A program made the translations under genes and the position numbers. The notes below the pieces were generated by a model that worked only from the letters and a program-made list of their open reading frames with translations, made no database searches and was not told where the DNA came from. Positions 1 to 7,762 of a DNA stretch of 53,764 nt are shown here, piece by piece; within the stretch, counting starts at the first letter, position 1, and each line of letters starts with the position of its first letter. This stretch comes from UBA1563 sp041667115 (GTDB taxonomy: Bacteria; Bacteroidota; Ignavibacteria; Ignavibacteriales; Ignavibacteriaceae). The stretch lies in contig JBAYFO010000021.1 of NCBI GenBank assembly GCA_041667115.1, positions 1 through 53,764 on the forward strand, read 5' to 3'.

Positions 1-1
1 A

Positions 2-208
2 CTCATTTTCGATGCTAAGTATGGTGAACTTCTCGGTGCACATATTATCGGTGCTGAAGCGACAGAAATGATAGCGGAACTTGGGATTGCAAAATCACTC
101 GAAGCAACGTATGAATCGATTGTAAAAACAATTCATGCGCATCCAACATTGTCCGAATCAATTATGGAAGCAGCGGCTAACGCTTATGGCGAATCAATCC
201 ACATTTAG
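2..208 (+). CDS. lpdA: dihydrolipoamide dehydrogenase (E3), C-terminal fragment
   Basis: The window opens inside this gene; the last 68 codons are visible in one open frame ending in TAG. The fragment is the end of the dimerisation domain of the flavoprotein disulfide reductase family. The motif HAHPTLSE carries the His-Glu pair that acts as catalytic base at the partner subunit's active site. The enzyme reoxidises dihydrolipoyl groups of 2-oxo acid dehydrogenase complexes with NAD+ in the cytoplasm. Its place just upstream of lipB, E1, E2 and lipA fits the E3 role. The 5' part lies outside the window, so the disulfide and FAD site cannot be checked. Confidence 0.9.
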   Translation, partial: LIFDAKYGELLGAHIIGAEATEMIAELGIAKSLEATYESIVKTIHAHPTLSESIMEAAANAYGESIHI

Positions 209-254
209 AAACTTAAACAGGCAAAGCCAGAATTAAAAAAAAATAATAAATAGC

Positions 255-325
255 GAACAAGGAAAGGAGAATATCGAAGTGAAAACCTTTATCCTTCGTT
301 ATTTCTTGTTCAATATTCGATATTC
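255..325. repeat. short inverted-repeat element between lpdA and lipB
   Basis: Two inverted pairs are visible: GAACAAG (255-261) with CTTGTTC (305-311), and GAATATCGAA (269-278) with TTCGATATTC (316-325). They interleave and do not nest. Read inward, the right arm on the minus strand (GAACAAGAAATAACGA) matches the left arm of the inverted-repeat unit near 14361 (GAACAAGGATTAACGA) at 14 of 16 positions. This suggests a shortened, gene-less relative of that unit, but it is inference. Nothing else is seen in the 209-362 gap. Confidence 0.45.
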
Positions 326-362
326 AAATTAAAAAATAAGTTATAATTATGATTCCACGATT

Positions 363-1058
363 TTGAATTCAAAAATATTAACATATTGTAACCTTGGTAC
401 CATTGATTATGAAGAAGCATGGGAATTTCAACATGAACTTCTTCAATTAAGAAAAGAAAAAAAAATTACCGATGTCTTTCTTTTACTCGAGCATCCTCAT
501 ACGTATACGTTGGGGAAAACCGCCGATAAAAAGAATCTTATAGGCAACAAGACATATTTAGAAGAAAATAAGATTTCGGTTTTTGAAATTGATCGCGGCG
601 GCGATATTACGTATCATGGTCCGGGACAAATAGTTGGTTATCCGATCATCAATTTAAATGAGTGGCACAACGACACGCATAAATATTTGCGAGCCCTTGA
701 GGAAGTAATTATTTTAACATGTAAAGAATATGGTTTGGAGACCGGAAGAAATCCAAAATATACAGGCGTTTGGATTGAAAATAGAAAAATTGCTGCGATT
801 GGAATTAAGATAAGCAACTGGATTTCGATGCACGGTTTTGCGTTTAATGTTAATACCGATTTGCAGTTATTTAATGGAATTATTCCTTGCGGTATTACCA
901 ATAAGGAAGTTACTTCACTTGCAAAAGAATTGGGGAAAGAAGTTTCGATTGAAGAAGTAAAAGAAAAGCTGCTTAAAAATTTTATTGAAGTTTTTCAGTA
1001 TGGAACAATTGAAACAGCGCAAAAGGATGAATTCATGTTACAAAAAAGTACGATATAA
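363..1058 (+). CDS. lipB: octanoyltransferase LipB
   Basis: LipB moves the octanoyl group from acyl carrier protein onto lipoyl domains, the first step of de novo lipoylation in the cytoplasm. The 231-residue protein has the family motif RGGDITYHGPGQ (about residues 78-89) and the catalytic pair expected of the family: Lys142 in the KIAAIGIK stretch and Cys176 in IIPCGIT. The start is TTG; no in-frame ATG precedes it and the N-terminus aligns naturally with the fold. It ends 12 bases before the E1 gene, and lipA lies at the far end of the cluster, so both lipoate enzymes sit with a lipoyl-dependent complex. Confidence 0.95.
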   Translation: MNSKILTYCNLGTIDYEEAWEFQHELLQLRKEKKITDVFLLLEHPHTYTLGKTADKKNLIGNKTYLEENKISVFEIDRGGDITYHGPGQIVGYPIINLNEWHNDTHKYLRALEEVIILTCKEYGLETGRNPKYTGVWIENRKIAAIGIKISNWISMHGFAFNVNTDLQLFNGIIPCGITNKEVTSLAKELGKEVSIEEVKEKLLKNFIEVFQYGTIETAQKDEFMLQKSTI

Positions 1059-1070
1059 AAAGGTACAGTT

Positions 1071-3158
1071 ATGAGTTTGAGATTAATAGAAAAGAAAAAG
1101 AATATAAAGCAAGAAGCACAAAATGAAATTTCACTTAACGGAAAGACGTTGGATCTATCCAAAGAAGAAATTCTCAAAGCATTCCGGATGATGTTTCTCT
1201 CCCGGCAGATCGATAAAAAAACAATGAACTTGCTTAAGCAAGGGAAAACTTTTTTTCATATCGCCGGTTCCGGGCATGAAGCAATTCAAGCTGCTGCCGG
1301 AATGCAATTAGACCCGCATCACGATTGGGTATTCCCTTATTACCGCGACCTTTGCGTTGCGCTTTCATGCGGCGTTAAATCGTATGATATTTTTCTTCAA
1401 TGTTTTGCAAAAGCGGACGATCCTTCAAGCGGGGGAAGACAACTTCCCGGACATTACGGAGCTAAAGGGCTAAACATTCCTAGTCAATCAAGTCCCACAG
1501 GGACGCAATATTTACAGGCTGTTGGAACTGCATTAGCTTCTCAACATCAGGGAATAAAAAACGTTACGTATGTTAGTTCCGGTGAAGGAACTACCAGTCA
1601 GGGTGAATTCCACGAAGCGGTAAATTGGGCAAGCCGTAAAAAACTTCCGGTTATTTTTGTCGTCGAAAATAATAAATACGCAATATCCGTCCACGTCTCT
1701 CAGCAGAGTGGTGGACAAGGAAATTCAATTGCGGAGATGATGAAAGGATACGCTTCTCTTAAACGGATACTAGTCGATGGGACTGATTTTGTTGCATCTT
1801 ATTTGGCTTTTCAAGAAGCCATTGCCTATGCAAAGAGCGGCGAGGGTCCTGTTTTAATTGAAGCCGATGTTGTTCGTTTGCTTTCTCATTCTTCTTCCGA
1901 TGATCAAAAGAAATACCGGGCTCATGATGAATTAGAAGATGATTCGAAGCGAGACCCTATCGAAAAAATGATACTACTTTTAATAGAAAACAATTTAGCC
2001 ACTGATGAAGAAATCCAAGTAATTAAAAATGAAATTACAGAAGAAATTGAAAAAGCCGTTATTGAAGCAGCAAAAGCACCTGATCCTTCGTCAGAATCAT
2101 GCGAGAAATTTGTCTTTGATGAAAGCGGATTGAAAGACACTTTCGATTATGAAGCAACAGAACCAAAGGGAAATCCCATCGTTATGGTTGATGCGATCAA
2201 TCATGCACTCCATGAGGAAATGGAATTAAATAACAAAACGTATGTCTTTGGCGAAGATGTTGCCGACAAAAAAGGAGGAGTCTTTACGGCAACAAAAGGA
2301 TTAACACAAAAGTTTGGCGAAAAACGAGTCTTCAATTCTCCTTTAGCTGAGGCAAGTATTATCGGCGTTGCAACCGGGATGGCGTTAACCGGTTTAAAAC
2401 CTGTCGTGGAAATCCAGTTCGGGGATTACATCTGGCCTTCTTTCATGCAGTTTAAGAATGAGGTTGCTACAATTCGTTACCGTTCAAACAATGCTTGGTC
2501 ATCTTCGTTTGTTACAAGAGTTGCCGTTGGCGGTTATATCCACGGCGGATTATGCCATAGTCAAAATATTGAATCAATCTTTGCACACATTCCCGGAATT
2601 TATATTGCTTATCCATCTAATGCGGCAGATGCAAAAGGATTATTAAAAACCGCAATTCGTTTGAATGATCCGGTTTTATTCTGCGAACATAAAGGATTGT
2701 ACCGGCAGAGTTTTGCAACTTCTCCGGAACCTGACAAAAATTATTTAATCCCTTTTGGTAAAGCAAAAGTTGTAAAAGAAGGAAAAGATATTTCAGTTAT
2801 CACTTACGGAGCTTCAGTTTGGGATTCTCTATTTGCCATACGGAAACTTGAAAGTGAAGGTCATTCCGTTGAGGTAGTTGACATCCGAACAATAATTCCG
2901 TTGGATGAAGAAACCATCTTTAACTCGGTAAAGAAGACGAACAAAGCGATCGTGATTCACGAAGATACGTTCACTGCCGGATTTGGCGCCGATATAGCAG
3001 CGCGAATTTCTGAAAATTGTTTTCAATATCTTGATGCGCCGGTTAAACGAGTTGCAGCTAAAGATGTTCATGTTCCGTACAATCCGATACTAGAGAATGC
3101 AACACTCCCTTCACGTGAAGGGATTTACCAGGCGATTAAAGAATTGCTGCGATACTAA
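1071..3158 (+). CDS. 2-oxo acid dehydrogenase E1, alpha and beta subunits fused
   Basis: This 695-residue protein joins the two E1 chains in one polypeptide. Residues about 30-340 are the thiamine-diphosphate-binding alpha part, with GEG at 171-173 and the paired Asn at about 200-201 forming the TPP/Mg motif (GEG in place of the common GDG). Residues about 370-695 are the beta part with the transketolase pyrimidine and C-terminal domains. E1 decarboxylates a 2-oxo acid and acylates lipoyl-E2. Pyruvate and branched-chain substrates cannot be told apart from sequence alone; fused chains of this type are often labelled branched-chain or generic E1. An AAGGT ribosome site precedes the ATG. It is followed by a 28-bp palindrome and the E2 gene. 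Confidence 0.9.
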   Translation: MSLRLIEKKKNIKQEAQNEISLNGKTLDLSKEEILKAFRMMFLSRQIDKKTMNLLKQGKTFFHIAGSGHEAIQAAAGMQLDPHHDWVFPYYRDLCVALSCGVKSYDIFLQCFAKADDPSSGGRQLPGHYGAKGLNIPSQSSPTGTQYLQAVGTALASQHQGIKNVTYVSSGEGTTSQGEFHEAVNWASRKKLPVIFVVENNKYAISVHVSQQSGGQGNSIAEMMKGYASLKRILVDGTDFVASYLAFQEAIAYAKSGEGPVLIEADVVRLLSHSSSDDQKKYRAHDELEDDSKRDPIEKMILLLIENNLATDEEIQVIKNEITEEIEKAVIEAAKAPDPSSESCEKFVFDESGLKDTFDYEATEPKGNPIVMVDAINHALHEEMELNNKTYVFGEDVADKKGGVFTATKGLTQKFGEKRVFNSPLAEASIIGVATGMALTGLKPVVEIQFGDYIWPSFMQFKNEVATIRYRSNNAWSSSFVTRVAVGGYIHGGLCHSQNIESIFAHIPGIYIAYPSNAADAKGLLKTAIRLNDPVLFCEHKGLYRQSFATSPEPDKNYLIPFGKAKVVKEGKDISVITYGASVWDSLFAIRKLESEGHSVEVVDIRTIIPLDEETIFNSVKKTNKAIVIHEDTFTAGFGADIAARISENCFQYLDAPVKRVAAKDVHVPYNPILENATLPSREGIYQAIKELLRY

Positions 3159-3168
3159 CAAAGTAATA

Positions 3169-3196
3169 GTAAAGACGGGGCATGCCCCGTCTTTAC
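3169..3196. repeat. 28-bp perfect palindrome between E1 and E2 genes
   Basis: Each arm is 14 nt (left arm GTAAAGACGGGGCA) with no loop, centred between 3182 and 3183. It has no T-run, so it is a poor terminator, and E2 lies in the same direction 42 bases on. It resembles dispersed REP-like palindromes rather than an operator. It may form an mRNA hairpin that tunes E1/E2 expression. Confidence 0.85.
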
Positions 3197-3237
3197 GAAA
3201 TATTTGGAGAAAAACCAAAGCTTAAGGAAATAACAAA

Positions 3238-4590
3238 ATGACAGTTCAAGAAAAAAATATTGAAATGCAATCTCAACAAACCATTGATATTCCGATGCCA
3301 AAGATGGGTGAATCAATCATGGAAGGGACGATCATCAAGTGGCACAAAAAACCTGGAGAAGCAGTAAAGCTGGATGAAATTCTTTTTGAAATAAGTACCG
3401 ATAAAGTTGATACGGAAGTTCCGTCACCGGTAAATGGAACGCTGGCGGAAATTTTAGTGAATGAGCAGGAGACTGTTTCTGTCGGTACTATTGTGGCGAA
3501 AGTATTTACAACCGAACACTCGCATCAAGCGGAAGTTCCGCAAGAAACAATTCTTGAAGATGATCAGATGCATGCAATGATCGGGGAAAATGCACTAGCA
3601 CAAGATGAAATAATAATGGGAGAGAAAGAAATTAACAGATTTTATTCTCCGCTGGTGATGAATATTGCGAACAAAGAAAAAGTTTCTTTCGATGAGCTGG
3701 AAAACATTCATGGTTCCGGTGTTGGCGGAAGAGTAACAAAAAATGATTTACTTGGTTATCTTCAGAAAAGAAACGATCCCAAATCCAGTTCGTCGGTCGG
3801 AAAGCCCGCTACAAATAAAAGGGAATCCGGTAAAATTGAAATTGCAAAAAATATTGAAGAAGAACATCTGTTTGTATCTAATTTAGTTGAACGCATACCG
3901 ATGGACAACATCCGGCAGAAAATTATGCTGCACATGGTAAAGAGCCGCGACACTTCCGTTCATGTTTCCGCGACTCTTGAAGTTGATATGACAAAAATTT
4001 ATAACTTTATTAATATAAATAAAGAGCGGTATCAAAAGCAAAGCGGAGTTAAGCTTACATACATGGCGTTCATCTCCCATGCGGCTGTAAAAGCTCTTAA
4101 AGCTTTTCCAATTGTTAATTCTTCTATTGAAGGGACAACAATCCTACAAAAAAGATTTGTGAATTTGGGCATAGCTGTTTCACTTGAACCAAACGGATTA
4201 ATTGTTCCCAACATTAAAAATGCTCAAGAGAAAAATATTGTTGGACTTGCGAAAGCGATTTCCGAAATCGCTGAAAAAGCAAGAACAAAAAAACTTACTC
4301 CCGACGACGTTATGGATGGGACCTTTTCAATTACAAATTATGGAGTCTTCGGAACAATTTTCGGGACACCAATCATCAATCAACCTGAAGTTGCTATCCT
4401 CGGAGTTGGTGCGGTAATTAAAAAACCGGTTGTAATTGAAGTTGACGGAATGGATACCATAGCAATTAAACCAATTATGAATTTAGCTCTTTCACACGAT
4501 CACCGTTTGGTTGATGGAATGGTTGGCGGAAAGTTCCTTTCACATATCAAAGAAACGTTAGAGCGGTTTGACGATCAGTTAATGATGTAG
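3238..4590 (+). CDS. 2-oxo acid dehydrogenase E2, dihydrolipoamide acyltransferase
   Basis: This is the E2 core enzyme, which carries the acyl group on a swinging lipoyl arm to coenzyme A. Its 450 residues contain one N-terminal lipoyl domain (about 14-90; lipoyl lysine K56 in STDKVDTE), a linker, a peripheral-subunit-binding domain (about 133-172, with GVGGRVTKNDLLGYL) that holds E1 or E3, and the acyltransferase domain (about 213-450). The catalytic DHRLVDG motif is near 421-427 with His422. Length and domain order are normal for a single-lipoyl-domain E2. It sits directly between E1 and lipA; the lipoyl domain is presumably a substrate of the LipB and LipA encoded here. Confidence 0.93.
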   Translation: MTVQEKNIEMQSQQTIDIPMPKMGESIMEGTIIKWHKKPGEAVKLDEILFEISTDKVDTEVPSPVNGTLAEILVNEQETVSVGTIVAKVFTTEHSHQAEVPQETILEDDQMHAMIGENALAQDEIIMGEKEINRFYSPLVMNIANKEKVSFDELENIHGSGVGGRVTKNDLLGYLQKRNDPKSSSSVGKPATNKRESGKIEIAKNIEEEHLFVSNLVERIPMDNIRQKIMLHMVKSRDTSVHVSATLEVDMTKIYNFININKERYQKQSGVKLTYMAFISHAAVKALKAFPIVNSSIEGTTILQKRFVNLGIAVSLEPNGLIVPNIKNAQEKNIVGLAKAISEIAEKARTKKLTPDDVMDGTFSITNYGVFGTIFGTPIINQPEVAILGVGAVIKKPVVIEVDGMDTIAIKPIMNLALSHDHRLVDGMVGGKFLSHIKETLERFDDQLMM

Positions 4591-4625
4591 GATTTTATGA
4601 ATAAGATTTTAGGAAAGCGATTTTA

Positions 4626-5540
4626 ATGCGAACGATCAATTATCATCAAAGAATATTTAAAGAACAAGTTGAGAATAAGAGGGAAGAATTAGGCAAACGT
4701 CCCGACTGGCTCAAAGTTCGTTTACCCATCGGTGAAAATTTTAGTGATCTAAAAAACTTGATGCGGGATAAAAACCTTAACACGGTTTGCGAAGAAGCTA
4801 AATGCCCAAACATTGGCGAATGCTGGAATCATCGAACAGCAACATTCATGATACTCGGTGATACGTGCACAAGAAGTTGTGGTTTCTGTAATATAAAAGT
4901 CGGAATTCCCAACACACTTGATCTTGATGAACCGCTTCGTGTTGCAGAGGCGGTAGCAAAGTTACAACTTCGTCACGTTGTAATAACTTCTGTTGACCGT
5001 GATGAACTGAAAGATGGGGGAGCTTCAATATTTTCTGAGACCAATCGATTGATCCGCGAACAAATTCCTTCTTGCACGATTGAAACACTTATTCCCGATT
5101 TCAAAGGGGAAGCATCCGCCTTTGAAATTATCATGCAGAACCCGCCCGATATTTTAAATCATAATCTTGAAACAGTTCCAAGATTATATCATGCAGTTCG
5201 TCCGCAGGCAAAGTATAACCGTAGTCTTGATCTTATAACCTGGTTCAAGAGGAAAGGTCTGAAAACAAAGAGCGGTATTATGGTTGGTATTGGTGAGACG
5301 AATGAAGAAGTGATAAGTACAATGAAAGACCTGGTTTCTGCAGGATGTGATATATTAACGATTGGACAATATTTACAACCAACAAAAAACCATTTACCGG
5401 TAGACCGCTATGTTAATCTTAATGATTTTGCTATGTTTAAAGAAGAAGGGATGAAAGCAGGATTCAAAATTGTTGAGTCTTCTCCACTTGTAAGAAGTTC
5501 CTATCATGCAGATGAACAAGCAAGAGAAATATTTATTTAA
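4626..5540 (+). CDS. lipA: lipoyl synthase LipA
   Basis: LipA is a radical-SAM enzyme that inserts two sulfurs into the protein-bound octanoyl chain. The 304-residue protein shows both cluster motifs: C55-X4-C60-X5-C66 for the auxiliary sulfur-donor cluster and C81-X3-C85-X2-C88 for the SAM-binding cluster. The C-terminal RSSYHA contains the serine that ligates the auxiliary cluster in this family. It completes the lipoate set started by lipB and closes the E1-E2 cluster. An AGGA-like ribosome site lies about 10 bases before the ATG. No clear terminator was seen in the 87 bases that follow. Confidence 0.96.
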   Translation: MRTINYHQRIFKEQVENKREELGKRPDWLKVRLPIGENFSDLKNLMRDKNLNTVCEEAKCPNIGECWNHRTATFMILGDTCTRSCGFCNIKVGIPNTLDLDEPLRVAEAVAKLQLRHVVITSVDRDELKDGGASIFSETNRLIREQIPSCTIETLIPDFKGEASAFEIIMQNPPDILNHNLETVPRLYHAVRPQAKYNRSLDLITWFKRKGLKTKSGIMVGIGETNEEVISTMKDLVSAGCDILTIGQYLQPTKNHLPVDRYVNLNDFAMFKEEGMKAGFKIVESSPLVRSSYHADEQAREIFI

Positions 5541-5627
5541 AAAGATTGCTATAGTTATTTAATAATTCCTTAACTTATCAGTCCAAAATTTTAATGTATT
5601 TTTACTTTAGCTAAAACAAAGTTACTG

Positions 5628-7751
5628 TTGATGAAAAAAATATTAATTCTAAATATCCTGCTCTTAGTTTTTGCTGCACAATTAAAACCGCAGCAGAACA
5701 ACCTTCATAAAACAAACGTTGATGATAATTCCAAATCTACTAACATCGGGAACATTGGTCTTACAGTTTCCAATTATGGTGTTTATGGAAACGGATTGAG
5801 CAATCTTACGGCGGCCAACCGGCAACCTTCATGCGAATATCCTTTAGGGAGTGGAATAGAGCATATCTTTGTCGGTGGTCTTTGGATCGGCGGATTCCAA
5901 AAAGATAACCCAACATCGAAGAGTTTGATTGGTCCTCTTGTTACAACGGGAGCAATTGATGCGAGTTCTCTTGCAGCAGGAAGAAATGGCGGATTTGAAT
6001 ACACTAATACAACTGAGTCAAAAGTTGTTGAAAGATCTACCTCATTAGATTCAAGGTTTTATAATCCTTCCGCAATTTCTCATCAAGATTTTATTATGGA
6101 TTTCAGCGATACCAATACAGCCTATGCAAATGGCGAAACTATTGCCGAACATGTACCATTAGGAGTGGCGGTTCACGAAGAAACCTATGCTTGGAATTTC
6201 CCGTTCGCAGATTTTTTTGTGATAATGAACTATACAATTAAAAATGTAACTACTAAATATTTAGATAGCGTTTATGTTGGGCTATGGACGGATGCAGTTG
6301 TGCGGAATACGAAAATTAACACAACTACAAATTCTGCTTTTTATTCACACGGCGGTGATGCTTACAACGATACCTTAAAAATAGCCTATGAATATGACGC
6401 GGACGGTGACGGACCTTTAACCGATAGCTATGTTGGCTTTTTGTATCTGGGTTCAACTCCTACAATTAATGACTTTTTTATTAATGAAGTGGATACACTG
6501 CCAGCGACCAATTTCAATTCGTGGACACATGCCAATACAACTGACCCGAACTTTTTTGCTCCTACCAACGATAACGACCGTTACAGAAAAATGCAAGGGT
6601 ATTTTGGTGGATCAAATCGTTATGGCGAAGGAAAGGGAATTAACCCTGCAGATTTGAAATTACCTTCTAATAGATCAGTTTTAATTACTCACGGGTATTA
6701 TAAGAACATTGCACCGGGTGATTCAATTAATGTTGTGTATGCAATTGTCTGTGCCAAGAAATATGGTAATGATCCGGCAATTCTGGATACCTGGGAACAA
6801 AGAAAAAATTTATATTCAAATTCTGATTGGGCTTTAAGAGCTTATTTCGGAAACGATAAAAATAGAAACGGCGTTATTGACGCGGGAGAAGATTTATTTG
6901 GTGACGGACAAATTCATCGTTATATTTTACCTTCTCCACCAAACGTACCGGTTGTAAAAGTAGTAACGGAAAATCAAAAATCGACAATCTATTGGGATAA
7001 GAGAGCGGAAGCTTCAATTGATCCTATTTCCGGGAAGAAAGATTTTGCCGGTTATAAAATTTATAGAACGGAAGCCGGATTTGATATGGCAGATGTTCAA
7101 AATACAGTTGGTTCTTTAGTTGTGCTTGCACAGTATGATTCTGCCGGTGTAACAGGATTTAATACCGGATTCAATGCCGTAGAACTTCACGAGCCTATGA
7201 CGTTTGCTGACGATACAACAAAATATTATTATAAATATGAAGTGCCGAATCTGCTTAACGGATGGCAATATCTCTTTTCCGTTACCTCATTTGACAAAGG
7301 CGATCCGGAGAATAATTTAGGCCCGTTGGAATCGAGTATGCTGGCAAACTTAAAAAGAGTTTTACCGGGCACTCCTGCAGTTGAAGATGAGAGCACCCCG
7401 GTAGGTGTTTATCCAAATCCTTATTATGGCAGCGCATTATGGGATGGGTCATCCGAGCGGTTAAGAAAAATATATTTTTATAATCTCCCGGCTCAATGTG
7501 AAATTACAATTTATACTTTAGCTGGCGATATCGTTAAAAGAATTGAACATGATCAAACCAGCAATGGCTCTGATATGAGATGGTTCGAACAATATGCTTC
7601 AGATCAGAAACAACAATTTGCAGGGGGAGAACATGCATGGGATCTTATTACGGGGAATGATCAGGCAATTGCAACGGGGTTATATCTTTTTACTGTAAAA
7701 AACAGCAAAAATGGATTTATTAAAACCGGAAAATTCTTAGTTATTAAATAA
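5628..7751 (+). CDS. secreted surface protein with C-terminal sorting-type domain
   Basis: I do not recognise a specific function. The 707-residue protein starts with a signal peptide (MKKILILNILLLVFAAQ). The N-terminal half is rich in Gly, Asn and Thr and beta-like. A stretch near residues 415-427 with alternating D/N/G (NRNGVIDAGEDLFG) resembles a calcium-binding or dockerin-like loop. A fibronectin-III-like region follows at about 440-575. The last ~90 residues (from GVYPNPYYG, ending FVIK-like GKFLVIK) resemble a T9SS type A sorting domain. It is the first gene of a same-strand envelope run and is followed after 11 bases by another secreted protein. Export across the outer membrane by T9SS is inferred. 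Confidence 0.7.
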   Translation: MMKKILILNILLLVFAAQLKPQQNNLHKTNVDDNSKSTNIGNIGLTVSNYGVYGNGLSNLTAANRQPSCEYPLGSGIEHIFVGGLWIGGFQKDNPTSKSLIGPLVTTGAIDASSLAAGRNGGFEYTNTTESKVVERSTSLDSRFYNPSAISHQDFIMDFSDTNTAYANGETIAEHVPLGVAVHEETYAWNFPFADFFVIMNYTIKNVTTKYLDSVYVGLWTDAVVRNTKINTTTNSAFYSHGGDAYNDTLKIAYEYDADGDGPLTDSYVGFLYLGSTPTINDFFINEVDTLPATNFNSWTHANTTDPNFFAPTNDNDRYRKMQGYFGGSNRYGEGKGINPADLKLPSNRSVLITHGYYKNIAPGDSINVVYAIVCAKKYGNDPAILDTWEQRKNLYSNSDWALRAYFGNDKNRNGVIDAGEDLFGDGQIHRYILPSPPNVPVVKVVTENQKSTIYWDKRAEASIDPISGKKDFAGYKIYRTEAGFDMADVQNTVGSLVVLAQYDSAGVTGFNTGFNAVELHEPMTFADDTTKYYYKYEVPNLLNGWQYLFSVTSFDKGDPENNLGPLESSMLANLKRVLPGTPAVEDESTPVGVYPNPYYGSALWDGSSERLRKIYFYNLPAQCEITIYTLAGDIVKRIEHDQTSNGSDMRWFEQYASDQKQQFAGGEHAWDLITGNDQAIATGLYLFTVKNSKNGFIKTGKFLVIK

Positions 7752-7762
7752 GGAGTAATATA

